Below, one piece after another: positions 1 to 9,585 of a stretch of DNA of 64,000 nt. Source of the DNA: GCA-2697345 sp045565015 (lineage in GTDB: Bacteria; Pseudomonadota; Alphaproteobacteria; Rhodobacterales; Rhodobacteraceae); contig JBJLGD010000003.1 of NCBI GenBank assembly GCA_045565015.1, forward strand, positions 8,462 to 72,461, written 5' to 3'. The number at the start of each line of letters is the position of its first letter. The stretch's first letter is position 1. A program made the position numbers and the translations under genes. The notes beneath the pieces are model-generated. The model saw only the letters and a program-made list of their open reading frames with translations, was not told where the DNA came from and ran no database searches.

Positions 1-2448
1 GACTTTCCAGAGTCTTCTTCCGAATTGATGCAAATACTAATATCAGGCCCGACAAATTGGCTACCAGATCGGGCTGAAAAAACTGGGGGAGAGTTTTATC
101 TCTTAGAAAACTATCTCAAAGAATACAAAAAACTCCCATATGAGTTTAGATCAAAAGTCGAAGATCGTTGGGGTTCTCCTGAAGATGATCCATTCATAAC
201 GTCATTATCAAAAAAAGGCCAAAATAGAAAAGACAAAGGTTTTGCCTTATCCATTCATCGATTTAATAATGTCATCGTTGGGCTTCAACCTGCTCGAGGA
301 TATAATATTGATGCGAAGGAGACCTATCATAGTCCTGATTTAATGCCTCCTCATAACTATATTGCCTTTTACTTTTGGATTAGGTTCGACTTTAAAACCC
401 ATGCAATAGTTCATATGGGAAAACATGGAAACTTAGAGTGGCTTCCAGGAAAGTCATTAGCTTTAAGCAATTCTTGCACGCCAGAAGCTATTTTAGGGCC
501 CACTCCACACATCTATCCATTTATTGTAAATGATCCTGGTGAAGGCACTCAAGCAAAGAGACGTGCTCAGGCCGTAATAATTGATCATTTGACACCTCCT
601 ATGGCTAGAGCGGAGACATACGGCGCATTAAGGGAACTTGAAGGTTTGATCGATGAATACTACGAGGCATATTCGATAGATCAAAGACGTATAAAAATTC
701 TTCAAAAGGAAATACTTAGTCTTACTGGATCCTCTGGACTTATAGACGATGTCGGTCTTTCTGGAAAAGGGGACGAAAGTGATTTGGCTAAGTTAGACGC
801 TTATCTCTGTGATCTGAAAGAGGCTCAAATAAGAGATGGGTTACATATCTTTGGTCTCGCTCCAACAGGAAATCTAGCACGTGATCTCGTAATATCTTTA
901 ACGAGGCTACCAAGAAATGACGGACGTAACGGCAACTCTTCGTTGACCCAAGCTATCGCTAATGACTTCCAGTTAAATCTAAATACATTGGATGCAAACA
1001 TGTCCCAACATTGGACGGGTCCGTTTCCAAACGAATTAGAAGATATTTCAGATGATAAATGGAGATCTTTCGGTGATACTATTGAACGGATTGAGATCTT
1101 TGCACAAAAACTACTTGATGGTGACAGGAAGTCCCCCGGGACCGAAACTGACTGCGTTTTAGAAAAAATAAAAACTGAAGTTTATCCCGCAGTTTCAGAC
1201 TGCGGACCATCGGAAATTTCTGGAATAATAAATGCATTAAAGGGTAACTTTATTCAACCAGGTCCCTCTGGTGCGCCGACTCGAGGAAGATTAGATGTAT
1301 TGCCAACTGGTAGAAATTTTTATTCTGTTGATAGTCGTTCAATGCCCACAATAACGGCATGGAATATTGGGTGGAAGTCAGCAAATTTATTACTTGAAAA
1401 GCATTTACAAGACCATGGTGATTGGCTGAGAACATTATTTCTATCAGCATGGGGTACCTCAAATATGCGTACAGGTGGTGATGATATAGCCCAATGCTTA
1501 GCCCTGATGGGAGTAAAACCAAAATGGGACGATATAAGTAAGCGAGTAACTGGCTTTGAGATCTTACCTTTGAACATTTTAGGAAGGCCACGCGTTGATG
1601 TCACTTTGCGTATCTCAGGTTTTTTCCGAGATGCTTTTCCCCAACTAATCTCTCTCGTGGATAGTGCCGCTACAGCTATAATGAATTTAGATGAACCAGC
1701 TGATCAAAACATAGCTGCCACTAGATTCAAATCTGGCGAAGATAGCAGTCGAGTTTACGGGGCAAAGCCAGGGGCGTATGGCGCTGGGCTTCAGGCATTA
1801 ATTGATGAACGAATATGGAACACCAAAAGTGATTTAGCAGAGTCTTATATCGAATGGGGTAGTTATGCGTACGGAAAAGATGCAAGTGGTATTAAGAAAA
1901 CTGAAGGTTTTGAAACTCGTTTAAAACAAACAGAAGCAATCGTTCAAAATCAAGATAATCGTGAACATGATATATTAGACAGTGATGATTATTATCAGTT
2001 TGAGGGTGGAGCCGCAGCCGCAGTTTCAACTTTACAAGGAATTGACCGTCCCATCTATCATAATGACCACTCTAGGCCTGAAAGACCAATAATTAGAACG
2101 CTGGAGGAAGAAATTTCCAGAGTAGTAAGATCTCGAGTAGTAAACCCTAAATGGATAAATGGTGTGAAAAGACACGGTTATAAAGGTGCTTTTGAAATTG
2201 CTGCAACATTGGATTACTTATTTGCTTTTTCCGCAACGACGGGCGCAGTCAAAAGCCATCACTTTGACTTAACTTTCGAATCATACCTTGAAGACACTGA
2301 GACCTTTAATTTCATAAAAGAAAATAACGAGCCGGCCCTGTTTGAAATGGCTCAAAAGTTTAAAGAAGCTTTAGATAGAGGTCTATGGATCCCAAAATCT
2401 AATTCTGCAAGAGTTGTCTTAGAGAAGCTCACCCAGAAAATATATTAA
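1..2448 (+). CDS. cobN: Aerobic cobaltochelatase subunit CobN (5' end outside window)
   Basis: Large subunit of the ATP-dependent cobaltochelatase that inserts cobalt into hydrogenobyrinate a,c-diamide in aerobic B12 synthesis, working with CobS and CobT. The frame is open from base 1 (GAC TTT CCA...), so the gene starts upstream; about 815 C-terminal residues are present of a protein normally near 1,100-1,250. Family signatures visible are GKHGNLEWLPGK near base 420, the LGRPRVDVTLRISGFFRDAF block near base 1580, and the YGAKPGAYGAGLQALI segment near base 1755. The TTG/ATG at 25-30 is internal, not a start. The protein is cytosolic and soluble. cobO follows 130 bp downstream, supporting a cobalamin cluster extending to the left. 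The family call (CobN rather than BchH) rests on these blocks and on the cobO neighbour. Confidence 0.93.
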   Translation, partial: DFPESSSELMQILISGPTNWLPDRAEKTGGEFYLLENYLKEYKKLPYEFRSKVEDRWGSPEDDPFITSLSKKGQNRKDKGFALSIHRFNNVIVGLQPARGYNIDAKETYHSPDLMPPHNYIAFYFWIRFDFKTHAIVHMGKHGNLEWLPGKSLALSNSCTPEAILGPTPHIYPFIVNDPGEGTQAKRRAQAVIIDHLTPPMARAETYGALRELEGLIDEYYEAYSIDQRRIKILQKEILSLTGSSGLIDDVGLSGKGDESDLAKLDAYLCDLKEAQIRDGLHIFGLAPTGNLARDLVISLTRLPRNDGRNGNSSLTQAIANDFQLNLNTLDANMSQHWTGPFPNELEDISDDKWRSFGDTIERIEIFAQKLLDGDRKSPGTETDCVLEKIKTEVYPAVSDCGPSEISGIINALKGNFIQPGPSGAPTRGRLDVLPTGRNFYSVDSRSMPTITAWNIGWKSANLLLEKHLQDHGDWLRTLFLSAWGTSNMRTGGDDIAQCLALMGVKPKWDDISKRVTGFEILPLNILGRPRVDVTLRISGFFRDAFPQLISLVDSAATAIMNLDEPADQNIAATRFKSGEDSSRVYGAKPGAYGAGLQALIDERIWNTKSDLAESYIEWGSYAYGKDASGIKKTEGFETRLKQTEAIVQNQDNREHDILDSDDYYQFEGGAAAAVSTLQGIDRPIYHNDHSRPERPIIRTLEEEISRVVRSRVVNPKWINGVKRHGYKGAFEIAATLDYLFAFSATTGAVKSHHFDLTFESYLEDTETFNFIKENNEPALFEMAQKFKEALDRGLWIPKSNSARVVLEKLTQKIY

Positions 2449-2578
2449 AATTCCTAAAGTCGTTAATCAGCTATCACTTGTTATTAGACACAGTGAAAAA
2501 TAAAATCTATAACTATCGCAGACAATAAATATTTTCTCATAATATTTAATTAGAGCTCAGTTGTAAGAGATAGGATAA

Positions 2579-3205
2579 ATGATAATGACTAAACCCGCAC
2601 CTCAAGACGCCGACAGACATAATTTAAAAATGCAGAAAAAAAAGGTTGCAAGAGATAAAATAATGGCAACCAAAACGGACAGAAAAGGGTTAATTATCGT
2701 CAATACTGGAAAAGGAAAGGGAAAAAGCTCTGCCGCTTTTGGCATGATTTTCCGATGTATCGCACATGGAATGCAATGTGCTGTTGTTCAATTCATAAAA
2801 GGAGGTATGAGCACTGGAGAACGTGATTTAATTTTGAAAAATTTTTCAGATATTTGCTCTTTCAACACAATGGGAGAGGGGTTTACTTGGGAAACTCAAG
2901 ATAAAGCACGTGATACAGAAATGGCTGCCGCCGCTTGGGAGAAAGCCAAGAGTTTAATCCGTGACCCCAAAAATACTATGGTCTTGCTTGACGAGATTAA
3001 TATTGCCTTGAGATATGACTATATTAATATAAGTGACGTTTGCCACTTTCTATTGAATGAAAAACCGGAAATGACTCATGTGGTCTTAACCGGTAGAAAT
3101 GCAAAAGATGAACTAATAGAAATTGCAGATTTAGTTACAGAAATGGAACTTGTAAAGCATCCTTTCAGAGGCGGAATTAAAGCCCAAATTGGAGTTGAGT
3201 ACTAA
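2579..3205 (+). CDS. cobO: Cob(I)alamin adenosyltransferase, CobO/BtuR type
   Basis: Transfers the adenosyl group of ATP to reduced corrinoid, late in B12 synthesis or salvage. The 208-residue length is normal. A Walker A-like loop TGKGKGKSSAAFG lies around residues 43-55, followed by the family segment VVQFIKGG and the acidic strand MVLLDEINIALRYDY. The C-terminal MELVKHPFRGGIKAQIGVEY is the conserved end that closes over the ATP. The start is ATG at 2579 or the next ATG two codons on; no strong ribosome-binding site separates them. It lies 130 bp after cobN on the same strand. The gap (2449-2578) is AT-rich and I see no riboswitch in it. Confidence 0.95.
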   Translation: MIMTKPAPQDADRHNLKMQKKKVARDKIMATKTDRKGLIIVNTGKGKGKSSAAFGMIFRCIAHGMQCAVVQFIKGGMSTGERDLILKNFSDICSFNTMGEGFTWETQDKARDTEMAAAAWEKAKSLIRDPKNTMVLLDEINIALRYDYINISDVCHFLLNEKPEMTHVVLTGRNAKDELIEIADLVTEMELVKHPFRGGIKAQIGVEY

Positions 3206-3207
3206 GT

Positions 3208-4146
3208 TTATTTACCATTATCCCTAACCTCAGAAACTGTCTGACTAGTTGATAAAACTTCATCATCAATCTGCAACTCAATAACAGATAATAAACCCGA
3301 AGCCACAGCCCGTTCATAGGCCAACACAAAATCTTCCGTTCTCTTAACAGTTGTGCCAAAACCTCCATAAGCTTTAGCGAGCGCAGCAAAATCTGGATTA
3401 TGAATTTCAGTACCAGAAACTCGGCCTGGATAATGTTTTTCTTGATGCATACGAATTGTAGCATATTTCCCGTTATTAACAACGATTACTATAATGGCCA
3501 ACTTGTGTTTAGCGGCAGTAGACATTTCGTTAAGTGTCATCTGAAAGCACCCATCTCCAGCCATACAAACAACTGTCTTTTCTGGATATCTTAGTTTGGC
3601 AGCTATGGACGCTGGAAACCCGTAGCCCATACTCCCCGAAGTTGGACCTAACGCGGTTGGGTAATTCTTAAATACAAAATATCGGTGAAGGAATGCCGCA
3701 TAATTCCCAGCCCCATTAGTCACAATAGAGTCCTCTGGTAAATTCTTGGATAACCATCCAATAATTTTTTCAAGCTTTACTGGGCCAGGTGTCTCTTTTG
3801 GAGAAATCCAATCTAAGTAATGTTGCCTTGCCACATTGGTATGAGAACTCCAATCTGGATTTTTTATGCCCTTAAGAATACTTAACTGATCTAATATATT
3901 CTCGGATGAACTCACAATTGCTAAACTCGTCTGATAAACGTGACCGAATTCAGCTGGGTCAGGGTAAACATGAATGATCTGTTGTGATGTTTTTTGAGGA
4001 TCTATTAATTCATATCCACCGGTAGAAATATCACTAAGCCGAGTCCCGATAGCAATTATTAGATCTGAGTTCTTAATAGTGTTCGCCAAATGGGGATTCA
4101 TTCCTGTCCCTAAATCTCCAATATAACAAGCGTGGCGATTATCCAT
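3208..4146 (-). pseudogene. Thiamine-diphosphate enzyme (IlvB-like), C-terminal fragment after frameshift
   Basis: C-terminal part of an acetolactate-synthase-like thiamine-diphosphate enzyme. It carries the central Rossmann-like domain (DLIIAIGTRLSDISTGGYEL) and the cofactor-binding domain with AGDGCFQMTLNEM and VVNNGKYATIRMHQ, the GDG...NN motif that binds Mg-ThDP. The ATG at 4146 is internal: the frame continues upstream without a stop into FAQKFDLPVATTFRRQHL (about 4147-4203), exactly the expected sequence before it. The matching N-terminal half is in another frame at 4184-4864. The two halves together would be about 550 residues, normal for the family. The 3' end lies 2 bp from the convergent cobO end. 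The substrate is unknown; it could be a carboligase or decarboxylase other than a true acetolactate synthase. Confidence 0.85.
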
Positions 4147-4183
4147 TAGGTGTTGCCGTCTGAACGTCGTTGCAACTGGTAAG

Positions 4184-4864
4184 TCAAACTTTTGAGCAAA
4201 TTGGCCAAGATTTTTTTACAGTTTCCTTTGTCCACCCCGACCCCCCAGAAATGATCACAGGACGTTTCGCATCTATTATTATATTTTCTATTTTTTCAAT
4301 TTCACTTTCACTGGTCACCAGTTTTCCAAACACAGCCTTTGGTCGATCTAGAACTTCACATGATGACGAGAGTACGTCTTCAGGTAAAGATAAGATAACT
4401 GGCCCCGGTCGACCGGACTGTGAAACTTGGAAAGCCCTCGCTATATACTCTGGCAATCTTTTCACATCCTTTACTTCAGCGACCCACTTTGACACTGACG
4501 AAAAGAAGCTTTCATAATTTATTTCTTGAAAAGCCTCTCGATCTCTATGCCCTAGTGGGACCTGCCCGACAAAAACGATCAGTGGGGTACTATCTTGCAT
4601 AGCAACATGAATACCTGACGAGGCATTTGTAGCTCCCGGCCCTCGAGTTACGAACACTACTCCCGGTCTATTAGTCATTTTGGCATCTGCTTCAGCCATC
4701 ATTGTTGCTCCACCCTCGTGTCTACAGACAATGTTCTCGATACCACTTTCATATAGACCATCAAGTGCAGCTAAGAAGCTTTCCCCAGGCACTGAAAAAA
4801 CTCGTTCAACGCCATTTTTTTTGAGTTGATCCACTAGAATTTTTCCGCCGTGTCTTAACGTCAT
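4184..4864 (-). pseudogene. Thiamine-diphosphate enzyme (IlvB-like), N-terminal fragment before frameshift
   Basis: N-terminal pyrimidine-binding domain of the same enzyme. VPGESFLAALDGL and the catalytic glutamate in CRHEGGATMMAEADAK are intact, followed by TRGPGATNASSGIH and QDSTPLIVFVGQVP. The start ATG at 4864 has a GGAG 8 nt upstream and follows the FAD oxidase gene by 19 bp on the same strand, so the two are probably co-transcribed. After ISGGSGWTKETVKKS the frame runs into nonsense and a stop. A run of seven A (seven T on the + strand, 4211-4217) sits where family similarity moves to the other frame; six A would join the halves as ETVKNLGQFAQKFDLP. This could be a real mutation, a homopolymer sequencing error, or transcriptional slippage. 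Confidence 0.85.
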
Positions 4865-4883
4865 TTTATTAACTCCACTTTGT

Positions 4884-5915
4884 TTATACTTTAAAAGTTT
4901 TAGGAATATTGTCTATATCATATAGAATAAAATCGGCCATAACTTCTGCAACTTTGGGAGCAAGGCTAAAACCGATCTTAAACCCTCCATTTGCGATATA
5001 GGCACCTTGATAAATGGGGTGTCTACCTAAAATAGGTAATCTTTTTCGCGCCGATGGCCTAACGCCTGCCCATCGGGTAATGATTTCAGCACCCTTGAGG
5101 ACCGGAAGGTTAAAAATTGCATCTTGATATAATTCATCGAGTAAAAAATCGTTATTACTAGCATCAGAAAATGCTTTCTCATTAGTCGATCCTATAGCTA
5201 CGGTTCCATTGAGATGGGGTACAGCGTGTATTCCATTGAAAGATAATTGTGGGAGCTTCCTGCCGTCATGTTTTACAATTAAAGCTTGCCCTTTGACCCC
5301 AAACCCCATCGATTTTTTTAATACCTCAGAAATATTTTCTAGGTCTTCATAACCAGCTGCATACAACACTTTCCCTTGTTCTTTAGCTTGACCAATTATT
5401 ATTTCGCTACCGGACCTCACTATAGCCTCTGAAAGTGCAGAGAGCGCAGCGTTAGGAGCAATCGTTGAACTTAAGTTGTCATATATGTATGATCCGGTTT
5501 TTGATAATGGCTTCCAGGTCAGAAGATTACTTCCATCAACAACCTCCCAAACCACACTATTTCCCCATCTAACTTTGGCACTCTCAATTCGTTCTTTTGC
5601 TAGAACAAGTTGTCGCTTATCCTGTATCGCCTGAATTCGACCAGAATTAATGAATCCTGTAGATCTTCCTGTTTCATACTCAAGATCAGTCCAGTATTTT
5701 TTTGACATCATTAGACTATCTAATTGGAATTGCTTTTTTACATTCCAATTGTCAGGCGTATGCGGAGATAAAGCACCAACTGGACCACCACTAGAGCCAG
5801 CCCCAACACTTTTTTTCTCAATTACTCGAACCTTGGCACCCCTTGTAATACAAGACCAGGCGATACTTAAACCGAAAATACCCGCACCATAAATTGTAAC
5901 ATCAGCCATAGACAA
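4884..5915 (-). CDS. FAD-dependent oxidoreductase resembling the MnmC C-terminal domain
   Basis: A 343-residue DAO-fold flavoprotein. The N-terminal dinucleotide loop is VTIYGAGIFGLSIAWSC, followed by the GGPVGALSPHTPDNWN block typical of oxidases found beside MnmD. The C-terminal FAD segment is IANGGFKIGFSLAPKVAE. In enterobacteria the equivalent domain of bifunctional MnmC removes carboxymethyl from cmnm5U34 of tRNA. Here the methyltransferase half (mnmD, 5969) is separate and divergent. The TTG start at 5915 is favoured by AAAGGA 7 nt upstream; the ATG at 5909 is the alternative. It is probably co-transcribed with the broken thiamine-diphosphate gene 19 bp downstream. The exact substrate is inferred only from the neighbour; other DAO-family substrates remain possible. 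Confidence 0.8.
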   Translation of the reverse strand: MSMADVTIYGAGIFGLSIAWSCITRGAKVRVIEKKSVGAGSSGGPVGALSPHTPDNWNVKKQFQLDSLMMSKKYWTDLEYETGRSTGFINSGRIQAIQDKRQLVLAKERIESAKVRWGNSVVWEVVDGSNLLTWKPLSKTGSYIYDNLSSTIAPNAALSALSEAIVRSGSEIIIGQAKEQGKVLYAAGYEDLENISEVLKKSMGFGVKGQALIVKHDGRKLPQLSFNGIHAVPHLNGTVAIGSTNEKAFSDASNNDFLLDELYQDAIFNLPVLKGAEIITRWAGVRPSARKRLPILGRHPIYQGAYIANGGFKIGFSLAPKVAEVMADFILYDIDNIPKTFKV

Positions 5916-5968
5916 GTCGGATTCCTTTCACCATTGTTACTTCTAAAGATAGTTTGAGGCTTATTCTA

Positions 5969-6634
5969 GTGGTGTATAAAACCCCAGATATTGACTGGAT
6001 CAATAATTCGGTTCCCCTTTCGCGTAAATTCAATGATCCCTACTATTCCATAGATGATGGGGTCGCTGAAGCGAATTATGTATTTTTACAGGGGAATAAT
6101 TTACCTAGGAGGTTCCATAATGGATTTCAGATAGGCGAGCTCGGCTTCGGAACAGGTCTCAATATGTTAGTTTCATATCATTCTTTCAAAAAATCTGGAA
6201 CAAGAGGAAGGCTGCGTTATACTTCTTTTGAAAAATACCCCTTAAGCAAAGATCAGATTAGAAAAGCGCTTACTAATTTCTCTTCACTTGATACTGAGAT
6301 GTTATTAGATCATTGGAATAATGAAACTTTCAGTATCAATTATAAGAATTTATTCTTGACCGTGATTATGGGTGACGCGAGAGACACTGTAAAAAATTGG
6401 ACTGGCAAAGCTGACGCTTGGTTCTTAGATGGATTTTCTCCGTCCAAGAATCCACAACTTTGGGGTCGAAAATTACTGAAGGATTTAGCTCAGAGAACAA
6501 AGATAAAAGGTAGTTTTGCAACCTATTCTGCTGCGGGACACGTACGAGAGAATATGGCAAATGTCGGATTCAATGTTCAAAAGATAAAAGGATATGGTCG
6601 TAAAAGACATATGAGCAAAGGGACCCTAAGTTGA
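5969..6634 (+). CDS. mnmD: tRNA 5-methylaminomethyl-2-thiouridine(34) methyltransferase, MnmD type
   Basis: SAM-dependent methyltransferase that completes mnm5(s2)U34 in the anticodon of some tRNAs; it is the stand-alone version of the MnmC N-terminal domain. Motif I is QIGELGFGTGLNML and the family hallmark ADAWFLDGFSPSKNPQLW is present. The N-terminus DWINNSVPLSRKFNDPYYS is also typical. An in-frame TTG exists at 5954, but GAGG at 5956-5959 lies downstream of it and 9 nt before the GTG at 5969, so I take GTG 5969 (GTG 5972 is also possible). The gene is divergent from the MnmC-C-like oxidase with only about 50 bp between. Its stop overlaps the TTG start of the next gene as TTGA, suggesting translational coupling. 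Confidence 0.9.
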   Translation: MVYKTPDIDWINNSVPLSRKFNDPYYSIDDGVAEANYVFLQGNNLPRRFHNGFQIGELGFGTGLNMLVSYHSFKKSGTRGRLRYTSFEKYPLSKDQIRKALTNFSSLDTEMLLDHWNNETFSINYKNLFLTVIMGDARDTVKNWTGKADAWFLDGFSPSKNPQLWGRKLLKDLAQRTKIKGSFATYSAAGHVRENMANVGFNVQKIKGYGRKRHMSKGTLS

Positions 6635-7500
6635 TTCAAAAAAATTCTCATTCTGGCATATTACTTATGGTTTTAGCCACCTCAATATTCGCTGTCCAAG
6701 ATGCGATCTCCCGTTATTTAGCATCTGAATATAACGTCATAATGATTGTTATGGTACGTTATTGGTTCTTTGCTTTTTTTGTAATTTTATTAGTCCTCAA
6801 GACACAGGGAGGTATTCAAAAAGCTTTTCACACATCTCAGCCTTTTCTACAGTTTTTCAGAGGTACATTATTAGCGTTAGAGGTGTGTGTAATTGTTTTA
6901 GCTTTCACATATTTAGGCTTAGTTGAAAGTCATGCTATTTTCGCTTGTTATCCATTATTGGCAGCTGCGTTATCCGTACCCATTCTAGGTGAGAAGGTTG
7001 GGTGGCGGCGATGGGTAGCAATTGGTATCGGTTGTATTGGAGTATTAATAATACTTCAGCCTGGTATTAAGATTTTTTCACCTTACGCTCTTTTAGCAAT
7101 CGCATCAGCTTTGATGTTCGCATTGTATGGCCTGCTAACAAGATATGCAGCAATAAAAGACGACGCCACAACTAGTTTTTTTTGGACCGGTGTATCTGGT
7201 GCGATCATTATGACTTGTCTTGGTTTTTGGTATTGGGAACCTCTGGCGATCCAGGATTATTCATGGATGATACTTTTGTGCCTTACTGCAGTACTCGGCC
7301 ATTATTTATTAATTAAGTGTTATGAGGCAGCAGAGGTGAGCGTCGTGCAGCCCTTTGCATATTTCCAGCTTTTGTTTATCACTATTATAGGTGTCTTAAT
7401 ATTCAATGAAAATCTCGATCTCCGTATTCTTATTGGAGCGTCAATAATTATTGGGTCCGGATTATTCACACTTTATAGGGAAAATAAGTCTAGTCCTTAA
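6631..7500 (+). CDS. DMT-superfamily (EamA) transporter
   Basis: Inner-membrane protein of 289 residues with about ten hydrophobic segments and two EamA repeats, the second beginning near residue 145 (SPYALLAIASALMFALYGLLTRYAA). The start MIQKNSHSGILLMVLATSIFAVQDAISRYL is the classic first helix of this family. The start codon is TTG at 6631, overlapping the mnmD stop by 4 nt. The family exports or imports small metabolites (amino acids, purines, riboflavin and others); nothing in the sequence fixes the substrate. The 3' end overlaps the convergent lytic transglycosylase gene by 11 bp. Confidence 0.9.
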   Translation: MIQKNSHSGILLMVLATSIFAVQDAISRYLASEYNVIMIVMVRYWFFAFFVILLVLKTQGGIQKAFHTSQPFLQFFRGTLLALEVCVIVLAFTYLGLVESHAIFACYPLLAAALSVPILGEKVGWRRWVAIGIGCIGVLIILQPGIKIFSPYALLAIASALMFALYGLLTRYAAIKDDATTSFFWTGVSGAIIMTCLGFWYWEPLAIQDYSWMILLCLTAVLGHYLLIKCYEAAEVSVVQPFAYFQLLFITIIGVLIFNENLDLRILIGASIIIGSGLFTLYRENKSSP

Positions 7501-9445
7501 TCAATCTATATAAATCTTTTCGTACCGGAGCACCTTTAAGTCGAGCCTCATAAGGTAACAAGCTCTCTGCGACCCTCATAACATAATTTCTAGTTTCGCG
7601 GTATGGTATATCTTCAATCCAATCAATAACGTCAATATTTTCACTTCTTGGATCCCCAAACATTGTCAACCATCTGTCTAATCTCGTCGGACCAGCATTA
7701 TATGCGGCGGCCACCAATATAATATTACCCCCAAAGCGTTCTGATAGTTCATTTAGATAGGCAATACCCAAACGCACATTATATGTTGGATCACTAATTA
7801 ACCGTTTTCTAGAGTACGGGACACCTATCTTTCCAGCCATTTCCTGAGCTGTCTTAGGCATCAATTGCATTAACCCACGTGCTCCAACTGGACTTATAAC
7901 TTCTGGATCAAATTCACTCTCTCGCCTAATAATTGAAAGTGGTAAAATTTTCTCAAATTTATTATTGAATTTAATGTTATGAGGTAACTCTAAAGGGTAG
8001 TAAGTACGGAAAATCTGAAATCCTTCTCTTGCAGCCTGTTTAGTTATCATTAGTGACACGTGCGTCTCTCCTAACTCTGCAGCAAAACCAGCTAACTTTA
8101 TAAACTCTTCTCGTGTACTTTTTTCGGAAAGGTGCACTAGGAGCCTCTCCGTGAGATAACTACTTCCCGCACGACTAACTTGTATAGCTGCCTTCAATAC
8201 AGAAGATTTAGAAAATCGACTATCTCTCCAGTCCGTAAGTACTTCGCGACCAGACATATCAATAAGATCTGGTTCTTTTAAAAAATTAACCGATAATTGC
8301 CCATAGAAACTTGAAAGCGACTTTGTCGACTCACTAAAATACTTCTGAGAGTTTTCTTCATCGTTAAGAGCTTTATAGGTCAAACCCAACCAGTAACCTG
8401 ATCGACCTAAAGAGATTGGCGTATCTACAACATCAGAGAAATTTTTAAAGTGAACTAAAGAGGTTTCTGGTATTGTTAATTTTTTTAAAGCTATGAAACC
8501 TGAAAGCCACTCGAGATCTGCAAAATCTGGCCCTTTTCTTAAATAGTGTTTTGATGCAATACGATACGCCTGCTCAAATTGACCTGATCTCATCATTTCT
8601 CGAGCCAATACCCTACGCCAATCGGCCCAAGCTAGAGGTTGTCCCAATATTTTTTCTGAAGCCGATCTTTCGATTATAATTTCGATTGCACCATTCCAAT
8701 GACCATTTCTTAACCTCCAAAGGAATCGTTCATAAGCTAAACCTGGGTCATTAGATATTTCCTTAGGAACTAAGTTGATAAAATAATTTACCCTGGGTCT
8801 ATTTTTTCTAAGAGCAATTCGTGCACGAGCTAGAGCTTGCCAATTCTTACCAACCAAAGGCAACATACGAGAAGCGGATTCAGTGAAGCCCTGCCATAAC
8901 ATAGAGTCCATTCGCAAATAATGAAGGTTTTTAATCGTAAGGCTATTGCGTTCAACATATGCATTATGTTCCTCTTCATCTAAGTCAAAATCCTTCCAGG
9001 TTCGCTTTATCTCCTGTGAGGCTTCAAAACTTCGGCCACTTTTTATTAAGGCTTCTGCATATCTCAATGACCCAGTCCCCGTTTGGGGTTTTTGCATTGA
9101 AAAATACTTGATTACCTTTTCAGGTGCGCCACCTCGAGGTATATTTTGTTCACACCTTTTCCTTAGTAACTTTAAACCGGGCCAGTCAAAGTATATTTTT
9201 AAAAACTTTATACACTCATCGAAAGTTCCTTGTTCTCCTCTTAATCTTAGCCAATCTGTTATTGCACGACTTTCTTCTTTTACTAGAGTGCCTCGTGCAA
9301 CATCCACTCTTTGCCAACTCTCATTATCTGACCAGTCAATTATTTTTCTGAGTATCTCAAAGTCTTCCAGAGCCTTTGCATTGCTAGACGACCAAAAATT
9401 CGAAAGTAAAATTACAGTAAAAAAACTGATGAGCGTGGACTTCAT
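7490..9445 (-). CDS. slt: Soluble lytic murein transglycosylase (Slt70-like)
   Basis: Periplasmic enzyme that cleaves MurNAc-GlcNAc bonds in peptidoglycan with formation of 1,6-anhydro ends. The 651-residue protein begins with a signal peptide (MKSTLISFFTVILLSNFWSSSNAKA). A long helical repeat region of about 450 residues, the superhelical ring of Slt70, comes next. The C-terminal goose-lysozyme fold has catalytic Glu in PLSIIRRESEFDP, then SPVGARGLMQLMPKTA and VAAAYNAGPTRLDRWL. It lies back to back with dapA across a 140-bp gap. Slt next to dapA and smpB is a recurrent alphaproteobacterial arrangement, which supports the assignment. Confidence 0.93.
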   Translation of the reverse strand: MKSTLISFFTVILLSNFWSSSNAKALEDFEILRKIIDWSDNESWQRVDVARGTLVKEESRAITDWLRLRGEQGTFDECIKFLKIYFDWPGLKLLRKRCEQNIPRGGAPEKVIKYFSMQKPQTGTGSLRYAEALIKSGRSFEASQEIKRTWKDFDLDEEEHNAYVERNSLTIKNLHYLRMDSMLWQGFTESASRMLPLVGKNWQALARARIALRKNRPRVNYFINLVPKEISNDPGLAYERFLWRLRNGHWNGAIEIIIERSASEKILGQPLAWADWRRVLAREMMRSGQFEQAYRIASKHYLRKGPDFADLEWLSGFIALKKLTIPETSLVHFKNFSDVVDTPISLGRSGYWLGLTYKALNDEENSQKYFSESTKSLSSFYGQLSVNFLKEPDLIDMSGREVLTDWRDSRFSKSSVLKAAIQVSRAGSSYLTERLLVHLSEKSTREEFIKLAGFAAELGETHVSLMITKQAAREGFQIFRTYYPLELPHNIKFNNKFEKILPLSIIRRESEFDPEVISPVGARGLMQLMPKTAQEMAGKIGVPYSRKRLISDPTYNVRLGIAYLNELSERFGGNIILVAAAYNAGPTRLDRWLTMFGDPRSENIDVIDWIEDIPYRETRNYVMRVAESLLPYEARLKGAPVRKDLYRLIKD

Positions 9446-9585
9446 AGTTTTGGGCTTCCCTCTCTAAGCGCTATCCTAACTTTTCTAATATTTTAGGCAA
9501 TAGTTAACCACGGGTTTATTAATACTTGCAGCTACCTTTTACTAAGTTTACTCTCTAACCAATATTAATTTAAGGAGCGGCACTT

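Noticed and set aside
2449..2578. Possible cobalamin riboswitch between cobN and cobO
   Set aside because: No B12-box-like sequence or long structured region; the 130-bp gap is plain AT-rich DNA.
4211..4217. Programmed ribosomal frameshift to make the full thiamine-diphosphate enzyme
   Set aside because: The A run would favour a -1 slip, but joining the halves needs the opposite shift (one base skipped), and no stimulatory structure was evident. Mutation or sequencing error is simpler.
8946..9467. Long open frame opposite the lytic transglycosylase gene
   Set aside because: It mirrors the codons of a clear gene on the other strand and has no recognisable motif or ribosome-binding site.
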